Source of the DNA: an uncultured Clostridia bacterium
GTDB taxonomy: Bacteria; Bacillota; Clostridia; Christensenellales; Aristaeellaceae
DNA: 9,562 bases
NCBI GenBank assembly: GCA_937907055.1
Contig: CALCTW010000046.1
Coordinates: 1 to 9,562 of the forward strand
Reading direction: 5' to 3'
Shown: positions 1 to 6,984 of the stretch, in pieces
Numbering within the stretch: the first letter of the stretch is position 1
How the letters are laid out: each line of letters begins with the position of its first letter
The notes under the pieces: generated by a model
What the model saw: only the letters and a program-made list of their open reading frames with translations
Databases searched by the model: none
What the model was told of the DNA's origin: nothing
Program-made: the position numbers and the translations under genes

Positions 1-248
1 CCGACATAGCCGCTGTGATGATAGTAGATCTTCTGATCCAGCTTCTTGCCGGTCAGCACGATCTTGGAAGCGTTAACGATGATCACATAATCACCGGTGT
101 CCACGTGGGGGGTGTAAACGGGCTTATTTTTTCCGCGCAGGATGTTAGCAACCTGAGCGGCAAGACGACCCAGAACCATGCCGTCGGCATCAACGACATA
201 CCATTTGCGCTCTGTGTTCTGCGCATTTGCCATATAGGTGGTATTCAA
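1..248 (-). CDS. rplM: 50S ribosomal protein L13, N-terminal part (runs off left edge)
   Basis: Ribosomal protein L13 is an early-assembling protein of the large ribosomal subunit. The visible 82 codons read from the minus strand include the family signatures ERKWYVVDADGMVLGRLA, then RGKNKPVYTPHVDTGDYVI and VNASKIVLTGKKLDQKIYY, which are diagnostic of L13. The C-terminal half lies outside the window; rpsI usually follows it. I place the start at a TTG at 248-246 because a perfect AAGGAGG (257-263) sits 8 nt upstream. The first in-frame ATG, at 233, would be 23 nt from that site and would remove the residues NTTY. The gene has its own promoter and a structured leader that probably serves autoregulation. 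Identity is certain; the TTG start is an inference from spacing. Confidence 0.96.
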   Translation of the reverse strand, partial: MNTTYMANAQNTERKWYVVDADGMVLGRLAAQVANILRGKNKPVYTPHVDTGDYVIIVNASKIVLTGKKLDQKIYYHHSGYV

Positions 249-256
249 GTGAATTT

Positions 257-263
257 CCTCCTT
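257..263 (-). promoter_or_regulatory. Ribosome binding site of rplM that selects a TTG start
   Basis: The minus strand reads AAGGAGG here, a full anti-Shine-Dalgarno match, 8 nt before the TTG at 248. No ATG lies at a workable distance, so this site decides the start. Confidence 0.85.
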
Positions 264-362
264 GATATCCGGTAAAACTGTTATAGAACATTTATCCCTT
301 TGTGATGGTCGCACGCGGGGGGCGCGTCAATGGTCCCGGGGCTAGCGAAGCCTATTGACACA
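264..362 (-). ncRNA. Candidate L13 leader (structured 5' UTR of rplM)
   Basis: About 100 nt separate the predicted transcription start (near 362) from the rplM ribosome binding site. The segment can fold in two ways. One fold has an outer GUCAAU/AUUGAC helix (354-359 with 326-331) enclosing a GGCU/AGCC hairpin (349-352 with 340-343). The other is a GC-rich hairpin ACGCG/CGCGU with a C5 loop (323-327 with 313-317). The two share bases 326-327. Bacillota are known to carry an L13 leader family in front of rplM (Rfam L13_leader), thought to be bound by L13 for autoregulation. Position and structure fit, but I could not test the sequence against the family model. Confidence 0.6.
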
Positions 363-368
363 ACAACA

Positions 369-397
369 ATCTTAGCAAAAGAGAACCGTTTTGTCAA
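369..397 (-). promoter_or_regulatory. Promoter of rplM (sigma-A type)
   Basis: The minus strand has a perfect -35 TTGACA (392-397), a 17 bp spacer and a -10 TAAGAT (369-374), with the predicted start near 362. This near-consensus match is what a highly expressed ribosomal operon needs. Confidence 0.85.
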
Positions 398-576
398 GCA
401 AAATTGTGAAGAAATTTGGGCTTTTTAAGGTGTTTGCGGCAGGATGAACGTCGCAGAAACATTAAATATTTGTTACAAAGCCGTCCTCCGCATCCGGGAT
501 GATCTTTGGGTTTTCAGCCCTGTTCCGAATGGTTATCGTCCGTCTGCGCGGGGGATACGCCTGTTCGGTTTTCCGG
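398..576. other. Divergent intergenic stretch without a recognisable gene
   Basis: This is the part of the 426 bp rplM-pcrA intergenic region that lies between the two divergent -35 elements. It is AT-rich near 410-480 and more GC-rich afterwards. I see no convincing small gene, terminator or operator in it. An open frame crossing it on the minus strand is only the tail of an antisense shadow of pcrA. Confidence 0.5.
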
Positions 577-606
577 TTGAAAAGCACTTCCTTCCTGTGG
601 TATAAT
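577..606 (+). promoter_or_regulatory. Promoter of pcrA (extended -10)
   Basis: A -35 TTGAAA (577-582), an 18 bp spacer and a perfect TATAAT (601-606) preceded by TGG (598-600) form an extended -10 promoter. The predicted start near 613 gives a 5' UTR of about 62 nt. It probably also transcribes ligA. Confidence 0.85.
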
Positions 607-674
607 TTCATAATGTACAGAATTACGAAAGATGATGCTTTCGGCGTGTTTTTCACCCGGAAAGAGGATAGAAA

Positions 675-2957
675 ATGGATCTGAGCAAACTGAACCCCAT
701 GCAGCGCAGGGCGGCGGAAACGCTGGAAGGCCCGGTGCTGATCCTGGCCGGAGCGGGCAGCGGAAAGACCCGCACCGTCACCTACCGCATTGCCAACCTG
801 CTTTCGCAGGGGGTAAAGCCCTGGAGCATTCTGGCGCTCACCTTCACCAATAAGGCCGCCAAGGAAATGAAGACCCGCGTGGAAGCGCTGGCCGGGGAAG
901 ACGCGCAGGAGATGTGGATCGGCACATTCCATTCGGTCTGTGTGCGCATCCTGCGCCGTGATATCGAAAAGCTGGGCTATCAGCGCTCCTTTACCATCTA
1001 TGATGATGACGATCAGATGCGTGTGCTGAAGGATGCCTATAAACAGCTGAATGTGGATGAAAAGCTGCTGCCGCCCAAGGCGGTGCGCGGCATGATCAGC
1101 GACGCCAAAAACAAACTCATGCGCGCGGATGAATGGTTTGCGCGCAGCGAAAAGGATTACCGCAGCCAGAAGGTGCATGATATCTTCTGCTTTTATGAGG
1201 AGCGTCTCCGCGGCTCCAACGCGCTCGATTTTGATGATCTGCTTCTCTGCACCCTGCAGCTTTTCGCGGATCATCCGCCTGTACTGGAGTATTATCAGAA
1301 TCGTTTCCGCTATGTGCATGTGGATGAATATCAGGATACCAACATGGCGCAGTACGAATTTGTACGCGCGCTGACCTGTGTCAGCCGCAATCTGTGCGTT
1401 GTGGGCGATGATGACCAGTCCATCTACGGCTGGCGCGGCGCGGACATCCGCAATATTCTGGATTTTGAAAAGGATTATCACGATGCCGTGGTCATCAAGC
1501 TGGAGCAGAATTACCGCTCCACGGCCAATATTCTGGATGCCGCCAATCAGGTGATCGCGCATAATCGCGGCCGTAAGGAAAAAATGCTGTGGACGGATGA
1601 GCCGGAGGGCGATAAGATCAGCCTGTTCACCGCGGGCGATGAACGCGAGGAGGCGGCCTGGATCTGTGACCGCATCCGCGCCCAGAATAAGACCACGCCC
1701 TATTCCGAAATGGCCGTGCTCTACCGTATGCACGCGCAGAGCCGTGTTATCGAAGAAATGCTGATGCGCGCGGGCATCCCCTATAAGGTGTTCGGCGGCA
1801 CGCGCTTCTATGACCGTAAGGAGATCAAGGACGCGCTGGCTTATCTGCGGCTGCTGGTCAATCCGTCGGATGACGTGTGCCTGAAGCGGATCATCAATGT
1901 GCCCAAGCGCGCCATCGGCGAAAGCACCGTCACCCAGTTGGAGGAAGCGGCCCGCCGCGAGGATGTGCCCATCTTCTCCGTCCTCTGCGCGCCGCCGGAG
2001 GGGCTCGGAAGCCGCGCGAAAAAGAGCGTGCAGGCCTTTGCCGATCTGATGATGGAACTGAGCCTGCTCATGGATACCATGCCCCTCAGCGAATTTGTGG
2101 AGCAGGTGCTCATCCGCGCCGGGCTGAAGGGTCAGTTTGAAAATGAAGATGATGAGGAATCCGCCACCCGGCTGGAAAACCTCATGGAATTTGTGGGCGC
2201 CGCGAAAGAATTTGAAACGCAGAGCGATGATAAATCGCTGCAGGCCTATCTGGAGAATGTCTCGCTCGTCACCGATCTTGACCGGGAAGAGGACCGTCCC
2301 CAGTATGTCACCCTGATGACGTTGCATTCCGCCAAGGGTCTTGAATTTGATACCGTCTTCCTGGCCGGCATGGAACAGGATCTGTTCCCGTCCTCCCGCG
2401 CCCTGCAGGAGCAGGATGACCGGCTGGAGGAGGAGCGCCGTCTGTGCTACGTGGGCATCACCCGCGCGCGGAAAAATCTGTTCCTCTCCCTGGCGCGCCG
2501 GCGCATGCTGTTCAATCAGTTTACCATGAATCCCCCCAGCCAGTTCCTGAAGGAGATCCCGCAGCGGCTTTTGAAGGATGAATATCAGGCCGCGCGCGGC
2601 AATGTCTCCTACGGCGGCGCGCCGCGCACCGCGCCTCGGCCTCAGCCCTCCGCCAATACCTCCTTCGGTGCGCCCGGTATGGGGCAGAAGGGCAGTCTGC
2701 CGGTCCGTCCGGCCCGCCCCTCCTCGCCGCTGGATATCCCCGGCGTGCGTAAGGGCTTTGGCTCCGCGCCGGTCTCCGGTGCCATGCAGGGGCTCTTCAA
2801 GCCGGGAGATAAAGTACTGCACCGCAAGTTCGGCACCGGTATCGTGCAGAAGGTGACCGGCACGGGCAATGACGCCCGCATCACCATCGCCTTCTCTGTC
2901 GGCGGTGTCAAGGAATTCTCTCTTGCCATCGCGCCCATCGTGAAGCTTGAATCCTGA
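675..2957 (+). CDS. pcrA: ATP-dependent DNA helicase PcrA (UvrD/Rep superfamily 1)
   Basis: PcrA is the essential 3'-5' DNA helicase of Gram-positive bacteria, acting in nucleotide excision repair, rolling-circle plasmid replication and removal of RecA and stalled RNA polymerase. At 760 aa it has family length. Visible motifs are the Q-motif LNPMQRRA (6-13), Walker A AGAGSGKT (25-32), Walker B VDEYQDTN (216-223), motif III DDDQSIYGWRGA (245-256), motif V TLHSAKGLEF (549-558) and motif VI VGITRAR (593-599). A Pro/Gly/Ala/Ser-rich linker (about 638-707) leads to the C-terminal Tudor-like domain starting FKPGDKVLHRKFGTG (708 on), which in PcrA contacts RNA polymerase. The start ATG follows AAAGAGG. 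ligA begins 34 bp downstream, the usual Bacillota pairing, so the two are probably cotranscribed. The gene appears intact. Confidence 0.97.
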   Translation: MDLSKLNPMQRRAAETLEGPVLILAGAGSGKTRTVTYRIANLLSQGVKPWSILALTFTNKAAKEMKTRVEALAGEDAQEMWIGTFHSVCVRILRRDIEKLGYQRSFTIYDDDDQMRVLKDAYKQLNVDEKLLPPKAVRGMISDAKNKLMRADEWFARSEKDYRSQKVHDIFCFYEERLRGSNALDFDDLLLCTLQLFADHPPVLEYYQNRFRYVHVDEYQDTNMAQYEFVRALTCVSRNLCVVGDDDQSIYGWRGADIRNILDFEKDYHDAVVIKLEQNYRSTANILDAANQVIAHNRGRKEKMLWTDEPEGDKISLFTAGDEREEAAWICDRIRAQNKTTPYSEMAVLYRMHAQSRVIEEMLMRAGIPYKVFGGTRFYDRKEIKDALAYLRLLVNPSDDVCLKRIINVPKRAIGESTVTQLEEAARREDVPIFSVLCAPPEGLGSRAKKSVQAFADLMMELSLLMDTMPLSEFVEQVLIRAGLKGQFENEDDEESATRLENLMEFVGAAKEFETQSDDKSLQAYLENVSLVTDLDREEDRPQYVTLMTLHSAKGLEFDTVFLAGMEQDLFPSSRALQEQDDRLEEERRLCYVGITRARKNLFLSLARRRMLFNQFTMNPPSQFLKEIPQRLLKDEYQAARGNVSYGGAPRTAPRPQPSANTSFGAPGMGQKGSLPVRPARPSSPLDIPGVRKGFGSAPVSGAMQGLFKPGDKVLHRKFGTGIVQKVTGTGNDARITIAFSVGGVKEFSLAIAPIVKLES

Positions 2958-2980
2958 ATCCGATCAACATTTCACTGCGC

Positions 2981-2985
2981 AGGAG
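2981..2985 (+). promoter_or_regulatory. Ribosome binding site fixing the ligA start
   Basis: AGGAG lies 6 nt before the ATG at 2992. The alternative upstream TTG at 2947 would overlap the pcrA end, add 15 residues foreign to the family, and lacks a comparable site. Confidence 0.75.
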
Positions 2986-2991
2986 CATGCT

Positions 2992-4998
2992 ATGACTTAC
3001 GCGGAATATATCGCCTTAAAAGAAACCATCGAGATCCACATGGACGCCTATTACAATCAGGACGCCCCTACGATCTCGGATTATGAATACGATCAGCTGA
3101 TGCTAAGCCTGAAGGCAGCTGAAAAGGAGCATCCCGAATGGGTGACGGCGGATTCGCCCACCCGCAAGATCGGCGGTGTGGCCAAGCGTACGGCCGGGGT
3201 AAAGGTCACCCACGATGTGCCCATGCTGTCCATCGAGGATGTATTTACCAGGGAAGCCGTCACGGAATGGGTGGCCAAAGTGCAGCAGACGCATCCCGGC
3301 TGTGTCTTTTCGGTGGAGACCAAGATCGACGGTCTGTCCATGACCCTGCGCTACGAACAGCGTGAGGACGGAAAGCTGCACCTCACCCTGGCTGAGACCC
3401 GCGGGGACGGCCTGACGGGTGAGGATGTCACCCTGAACGCGCTGACCATCCCGGATGTGAAGCCTGTGATCGACAGCAATCTGGAGTATCTCGAGATCCG
3501 CGGCGAAGTATACATGACGCACGAGGATTTTGACCGTTTCAATCAGCAGCAGGAACTGGCCGGGAAGAAACCGGCGGCCAATCCGCGCAATCTGGCGGCA
3601 GGCACGCTGCGCCAGCTGGACACGGCGATCACGCGGGAGCGCGGCCTCAGAATGTTCATCTTCAATGTCCAGCGCGCGCCGCAGCCGATGATGGAAAGCC
3701 ACATCGCCGGGATGGACCGGCTGGCCGGCTGGGGCATTCCGGTCACCTATCACCGCCGCTGCGAGACGGCAGAGGAGATCCTTGCCGCGATCGATGATAT
3801 CGCCGCGATGCGCGGGGAACTTCCCTATGATATCGACGGCGCGGTCATCAAGATCGATGAGATCCGCCTTCGTGATGATTTTCCGTCCGGAAGCAAGTAT
3901 TCCAGCGGCCACATCGCCTATAAGTACCCGCCCGAGGAACGGGTGGTGGTTATGGATGAGATCCTGGTGGATGTCGGCCGTACGGGCAAGCTCACCTTCA
4001 CCGGTGTCTTCCATGACCGGGAGACCGGCAAGCCCGCCCGTCTTTGCGGCACCTCCGTTTCCCGTGCCACGCTGCACAATCAGGATTACATCACCGATAT
4101 GCAGATCGGCATCGGCGGCGCGTACAAACTGTTCAAGAGCGGTGAGATCATCCCGAAGCTCAATGGCTGTGTCACCCCGCCGGAAAAGGTCTTCATCGCG
4201 CCGGAGCGCTGCCCTGTCTGCGGTGAAAAGCTGATCCGTGAGCAGGATACGGCGGATATCCGCTGCGTGGATCCGGCCTGTCCCGCCCAGCTTACGCGCA
4301 CCATCTCCTACTTTGCCTCGCTGGATTGCATGAATATCATGGGTCTCGGCGAAACATTGGTCGAAACGCTTGTCCGCGCGGGATATCTGCGCAATTATGC
4401 CGATATCTATCATCTGGCGGATCACCGGGAGGAACTGATCGAAAAGGGCGTTATCGGAAAGGCAAAGAACACCGATAAGATCCTTTCCGCCATCGAAGGC
4501 AGCAAATCCAACGATCCTGTCCGTCTGCTCACCGCGCTCGGCATCCGAAATGTGGGCCGCCGTACCGCCAAAGATATCATGGCGCGGTTCCCGTCCATTC
4601 AGGCGCTGATGGAGGCACGAAGGGAAGATCTTGTCGCCATCGGCGATGTGGGGGAGACCACGGCGGATTGCGTGATCGCCTTTTTCTCCTCCGAGGTCAA
4701 CTGCCGGATCGTTCAGGCGCTGGAGGCTGCCGGGGTGAATATGACCGTGCCGAGGCAGGAAACAGGCTCTGCTTTGAGTGGACTTACTCTGGTCGTCACC
4801 GGCACGCTGCCCACACTGGGCCGCAAGGAAGCCACCGAGCTCATCGAAGCAAACGGTGGAAAGTGCGCCGGCAGTGTCAGCAAGAAGACTTCCTTTGTGG
4901 TCGCGGGGGAGGCTGCCGGCAGCAAGCTGACCAAAGCGCAGGAGCTGGGCATCCCCGTCATCGATGAGGCTGAACTTTTGCGCATGGTGGGGCAGTGA
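2992..4998 (+). CDS. ligA: NAD-dependent DNA ligase LigA
   Basis: LigA seals nicks in duplex DNA using NAD+ to adenylate itself; it joins Okazaki fragments and completes excision repair. The 668-residue protein has every domain of the family. Domain Ia has ISDYEYDQL near the N terminus. The adenylation domain has nucleophile K111 in the motif KIDG (111-114). The OB fold includes VDVGRTGKLTFTGVF. The zinc finger uses C407, C410, C425 and C430. Helix-hairpin-helix repeats contain MGLGETLVETLVRAG and ALGIRNVGRRTAKDI. A C-terminal BRCT domain starts near G597 with SGLTLVVTGTLP. The start at 2992 is chosen because AGGAG lies 6 nt upstream and the protein then begins MTYAEY, like its relatives. It follows pcrA by 34 bp. 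I find no strong terminator behind it, so some readthrough into mrp is possible. Confidence 0.97.
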   Translation: MTYAEYIALKETIEIHMDAYYNQDAPTISDYEYDQLMLSLKAAEKEHPEWVTADSPTRKIGGVAKRTAGVKVTHDVPMLSIEDVFTREAVTEWVAKVQQTHPGCVFSVETKIDGLSMTLRYEQREDGKLHLTLAETRGDGLTGEDVTLNALTIPDVKPVIDSNLEYLEIRGEVYMTHEDFDRFNQQQELAGKKPAANPRNLAAGTLRQLDTAITRERGLRMFIFNVQRAPQPMMESHIAGMDRLAGWGIPVTYHRRCETAEEILAAIDDIAAMRGELPYDIDGAVIKIDEIRLRDDFPSGSKYSSGHIAYKYPPEERVVVMDEILVDVGRTGKLTFTGVFHDRETGKPARLCGTSVSRATLHNQDYITDMQIGIGGAYKLFKSGEIIPKLNGCVTPPEKVFIAPERCPVCGEKLIREQDTADIRCVDPACPAQLTRTISYFASLDCMNIMGLGETLVETLVRAGYLRNYADIYHLADHREELIEKGVIGKAKNTDKILSAIEGSKSNDPVRLLTALGIRNVGRRTAKDIMARFPSIQALMEARREDLVAIGDVGETTADCVIAFFSSEVNCRIVQALEAAGVNMTVPRQETGSALSGLTLVVTGTLPTLGRKEATELIEANGGKCAGSVSKKTSFVVAGEAAGSKLTKAQELGIPVIDEAELLRMVGQ

Positions 4999-5025
4999 AA
5001 AGCCTGTGCTGTCTCTGCTCCGCGC

Positions 5026-5054
5026 TTGCATTTTTCTTTCAAATGTCCTAAAAT
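5026..5054 (+). promoter_or_regulatory. Promoter of mrp
   Basis: TTGCAT (5026-5031), a 17 bp spacer and TAAAAT (5049-5054) give a good sigma-A promoter in the 121 bp between ligA and mrp. The predicted start near 5061 leaves a leader of about 59 nt. mrp can therefore be expressed independently of pcrA-ligA. Confidence 0.7.
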
Positions 5055-5082
5055 AAGCAACGTGTCAACCAACTATTTATGA

Positions 5083-5098
5083 GCCGGTTTTTTCCGGC
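5083..5098 (+). other. Small hairpin in the mrp leader
   Basis: GCCGG, a loop of six T, and CCGGC form a perfect 5 bp GC stem 9 nt before the ribosome binding site GAGG (5108-5111). The T run is in the loop and not after the stem, so it is not an intrinsic terminator. Its role is unknown. Confidence 0.5.
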
Positions 5099-5119
5099 GT
5101 CTGAAACGAGGTCAGTATC

Positions 5120-5947
5120 ATGAGCGAATGCACCCACGATTGTTCCTCCTGCGGGCAGAATTGCGCTTCCCGCAAGCCTGAAAGTTTACTGGAAAAGCCC
5201 CATGAGGGCACTGAGATCAAAAAGATCATTGCTGTCGTCAGCGGCAAGGGCGGCGTCGGCAAGTCCATGGTCACCACCCTGCTGTCTGTCATGGCCCGCC
5301 GCGAAGGCAAGGAAACCGCGATTCTGGATGCCGATATCACCGGCCCTTCCATTCCCCGCGCCTTCGGTATCCACGAAAATGCCATGAGCAACGGCGATGC
5401 CATCCTTCCGGCCTGCAGCACCACCGGCGTTGAACTGATGAGCCTGAACCTGATGGTGAATGATGAGACCACGCCTGTCGTATGGCGCGGCCCTGTTATC
5501 GCCGGCGCGGTCAAGCAGTTCTGGACGGATGTCGCCTGGGGCAAAAAAGACATCATGTTCATCGATATGCCTCCCGGAACGGGCGATGTTCCCCTCACCG
5601 TGTTCCAGTCCATCCCGATCGATGGCATCATCGTGGTCACCACGCCGCAGAGCCTGGTGGGCATGATCGTTGAAAAGGCGCTGAACATGGCGGATATGAT
5701 GAATATCCCCGTGCTGGGCATCGTTGAAAATATGAGTTATATCGAATGCCCGGATTGCGGAAAGCATCTGGATGTGTTCGGTACCAGCCACAGCGATGAA
5801 GTGGCCGAGAAGCACGGCGTTCAGGTGCTGGGCCGTCTGCCGATCGATCCCAAACTGGCGGCGCTTTGCGATAACGGCCAGATCGAGAATTTCGAGGGCG
5901 ACTGGCTGGCGGATGCCATGAAGGCTGTCAACGAACTGAAAAAGTAA
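5120..5947 (+). CDS. mrp: Mrp/NBP35-family Fe-S cluster P-loop ATPase
   Basis: Mrp/ApbC/NBP35 proteins are cytoplasmic P-loop ATPases of the SIMIBI class that bind and pass on iron-sulfur clusters to apoproteins. The 275 aa product has the deviant Walker A GKGGVGKS (42-49) with its signature lysine K43, the switch region LDADITGPSIPRAFG and the Walker B-like stretch FIDMPPGTGD. The C-terminal CPDC motif (C210, C213) is the site that holds a bridging cluster between two subunits in this family. The N terminus has a second cysteine group, C4, C8, C11 and C15, recalling the N-terminal cluster of NBP35, though with different spacing. There is no N-terminal DUF59 domain as in longer Mrp forms. The ATG follows GAGG by 8 nt. 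It has its own promoter and ends at a strong terminator. No Fe-S enzyme gene is adjacent to name its client. Confidence 0.93.
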   Translation: MSECTHDCSSCGQNCASRKPESLLEKPHEGTEIKKIIAVVSGKGGVGKSMVTTLLSVMARREGKETAILDADITGPSIPRAFGIHENAMSNGDAILPACSTTGVELMSLNLMVNDETTPVVWRGPVIAGAVKQFWTDVAWGKKDIMFIDMPPGTGDVPLTVFQSIPIDGIIVVTTPQSLVGMIVEKALNMADMMNIPVLGIVENMSYIECPDCGKHLDVFGTSHSDEVAEKHGVQVLGRLPIDPKLAALCDNGQIENFEGDWLADAMKAVNELKK

Positions 5948-5959
5948 GATATAAAAATC

Positions 5960-6000
5960 AAAACACAGGAAGTGTGCCGAAGGGCTGCTTCCTGTGTTTT
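5960..6000. terminator. Bidirectional intrinsic terminator between mrp and the GH43 gene
   Basis: A 13 bp perfect stem (5960-5972 with 5988-6000) encloses a 15 nt loop. The plus-strand arm ends in TTTTATTAT, and the minus strand continues TTTTGATTTTTAT. It lies 12 nt after the mrp stop and 36 nt after the stop of the convergent GH43 gene, so it can serve both. Confidence 0.92.
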
Positions 6001-6036
6001 ATTATGTGCTCTTATGCCGGTGCTCCGGGGCATGGA

Positions 6037-6945
6037 TCAGGGAATGGTCGGTGTGATCACGGGCATTCCGTCCCTGAAGGTGACATCCGCGCGGGAAAGC
6101 AGCCAGTTTTTGCCGCCGTCCGGGCTGCCCTGATAGAACAGATGGATCCTGCCGTCATCCTCCATGAAGACATAGGGGTGGCCGGATTCGCTGGCGTTCC
6201 ACGTGCCTTCGGGACCGTTTTTCAGCAGTGGCTCCATACTCATACGGGTAAAACGCACGCCGTCATCCGACACCGCGCAGCTGATCTGCTGCGGAGAACA
6301 GTTATACGCGCCGGCATAGAACAGATACACACGGTCATTCAGGGTGATGGCTGCCGGAGCCTCAATACATTTCTGCTCCCACGGCAGCTCCGGCTTCAGG
6401 ATGGCGGCATCGCATTCCTGTCTCCACGCGCCGGCGGAAAAATCACTGTTCAGGTCCGCGGAGGAGACACCGAGCATCTGGATCTCGCCCCTGGGATCCC
6501 GGGTCGCCCAGTACAGATAAAGACGTCCTCTGAAGGCTGTCACATCCGCGTCGATCGCGCGGCCGATGTTCCAGTCCCCGGTCGGGCAGATGACAGGATT
6601 GGACGGATCGTGTTCAAAATGAATGCCGTCATCCGATACGGCGTGGCAGATATGATCCTTCGGAAACTGCCCGTAACTCTGATAAAACAGGTGGATCCGG
6701 TCGTTCAGCACGATCGCGCCGGGGGCGCAGATGCCCTTGCCCTCGGCTGCCTGTACGGCGCGCAATGCTCCGCAACGGGTCCAGTTTTCCAGATCATCGC
6801 TTTTCGCGATCCCGATCTGCCAGCTGTCCTGTTCGCTGCCGGTCATCAGGGTGGAATAATACAGATAGGCGGTCCCGTGAAAGCGGATCACGCAGGGATC
6901 CTTGGCAAAACTGCGCCCGTCGGGAACATCGGAACGGAAAAGCAT
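6037..6945 (-). CDS. GH43-like five-bladed beta-propeller glycosidase, cytoplasmic
   Basis: The 302 aa product shows five repeats of the GH43-type propeller strand motif: GTAYLYYS (24-31), DRIHLFYQ (82-89), GRLYLYWA (140-147), DRVYLFYA (204-211) and GRIHLFYQ (265-272). Each is one blade. VSDDGIHFE and VSDDGVRFT repeat between blades. Residues match the GH43 active-site plan: D16 in KDPCV as candidate base, D132/D134 in AIDADV as pKa modulator, E195 in CIEAP as candidate acid, and H256 in SGHPYVF as the axial metal-site histidine. There is no signal peptide or carbohydrate-binding module, so it should act on small imported sugars inside the cell. GH43 enzymes usually attack arabinosides or xylosides, but the substrate here is not predictable; a related propeller family such as GH32 or GH130 is possible. 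AGGAGGT lies 5 nt before the ATG. It is the second gene of a unit with the epimerase 39 bp upstream. Confidence 0.8.
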   Translation of the reverse strand: MLFRSDVPDGRSFAKDPCVIRFHGTAYLYYSTLMTGSEQDSWQIGIAKSDDLENWTRCGALRAVQAAEGKGICAPGAIVLNDRIHLFYQSYGQFPKDHICHAVSDDGIHFEHDPSNPVICPTGDWNIGRAIDADVTAFRGRLYLYWATRDPRGEIQMLGVSSADLNSDFSAGAWRQECDAAILKPELPWEQKCIEAPAAITLNDRVYLFYAGAYNCSPQQISCAVSDDGVRFTRMSMEPLLKNGPEGTWNASESGHPYVFMEDDGRIHLFYQGSPDGGKNWLLSRADVTFRDGMPVITPTIP

Positions 6946-6984
6946 ATGACACCTCCTGCGGTATGGATCAGAAAAAGCGGCGGA

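Noticed and set aside
499..684. Small open frame of 61 codons upstream of pcrA
   Set aside because: It spans the pcrA promoter, lacks a good ribosome binding site and resembles nothing.
462..2822. 786-codon open frame antisense to pcrA
   Set aside because: It is in codon register with pcrA, has no ribosome binding site at a sensible start, and resembles no protein; it reflects absence of TTA, CTA and TCA in pcrA.
2947..2991. TTG at 2947 as the ligA start
   Set aside because: It overlaps the end of pcrA and adds 15 residues not seen in LigA; AGGAG positions the ATG at 2992.
3103..5031. 642-codon open frame antisense to ligA
   Set aside because: Same codon-register shadow; it ends exactly opposite a CTA codon of ligA at 3103.
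5083..5098. Hairpin after ligA as an intrinsic terminator
   Set aside because: The T run is in the loop and the stem is followed by GTCTGAAAC; it lies downstream of the mrp promoter.
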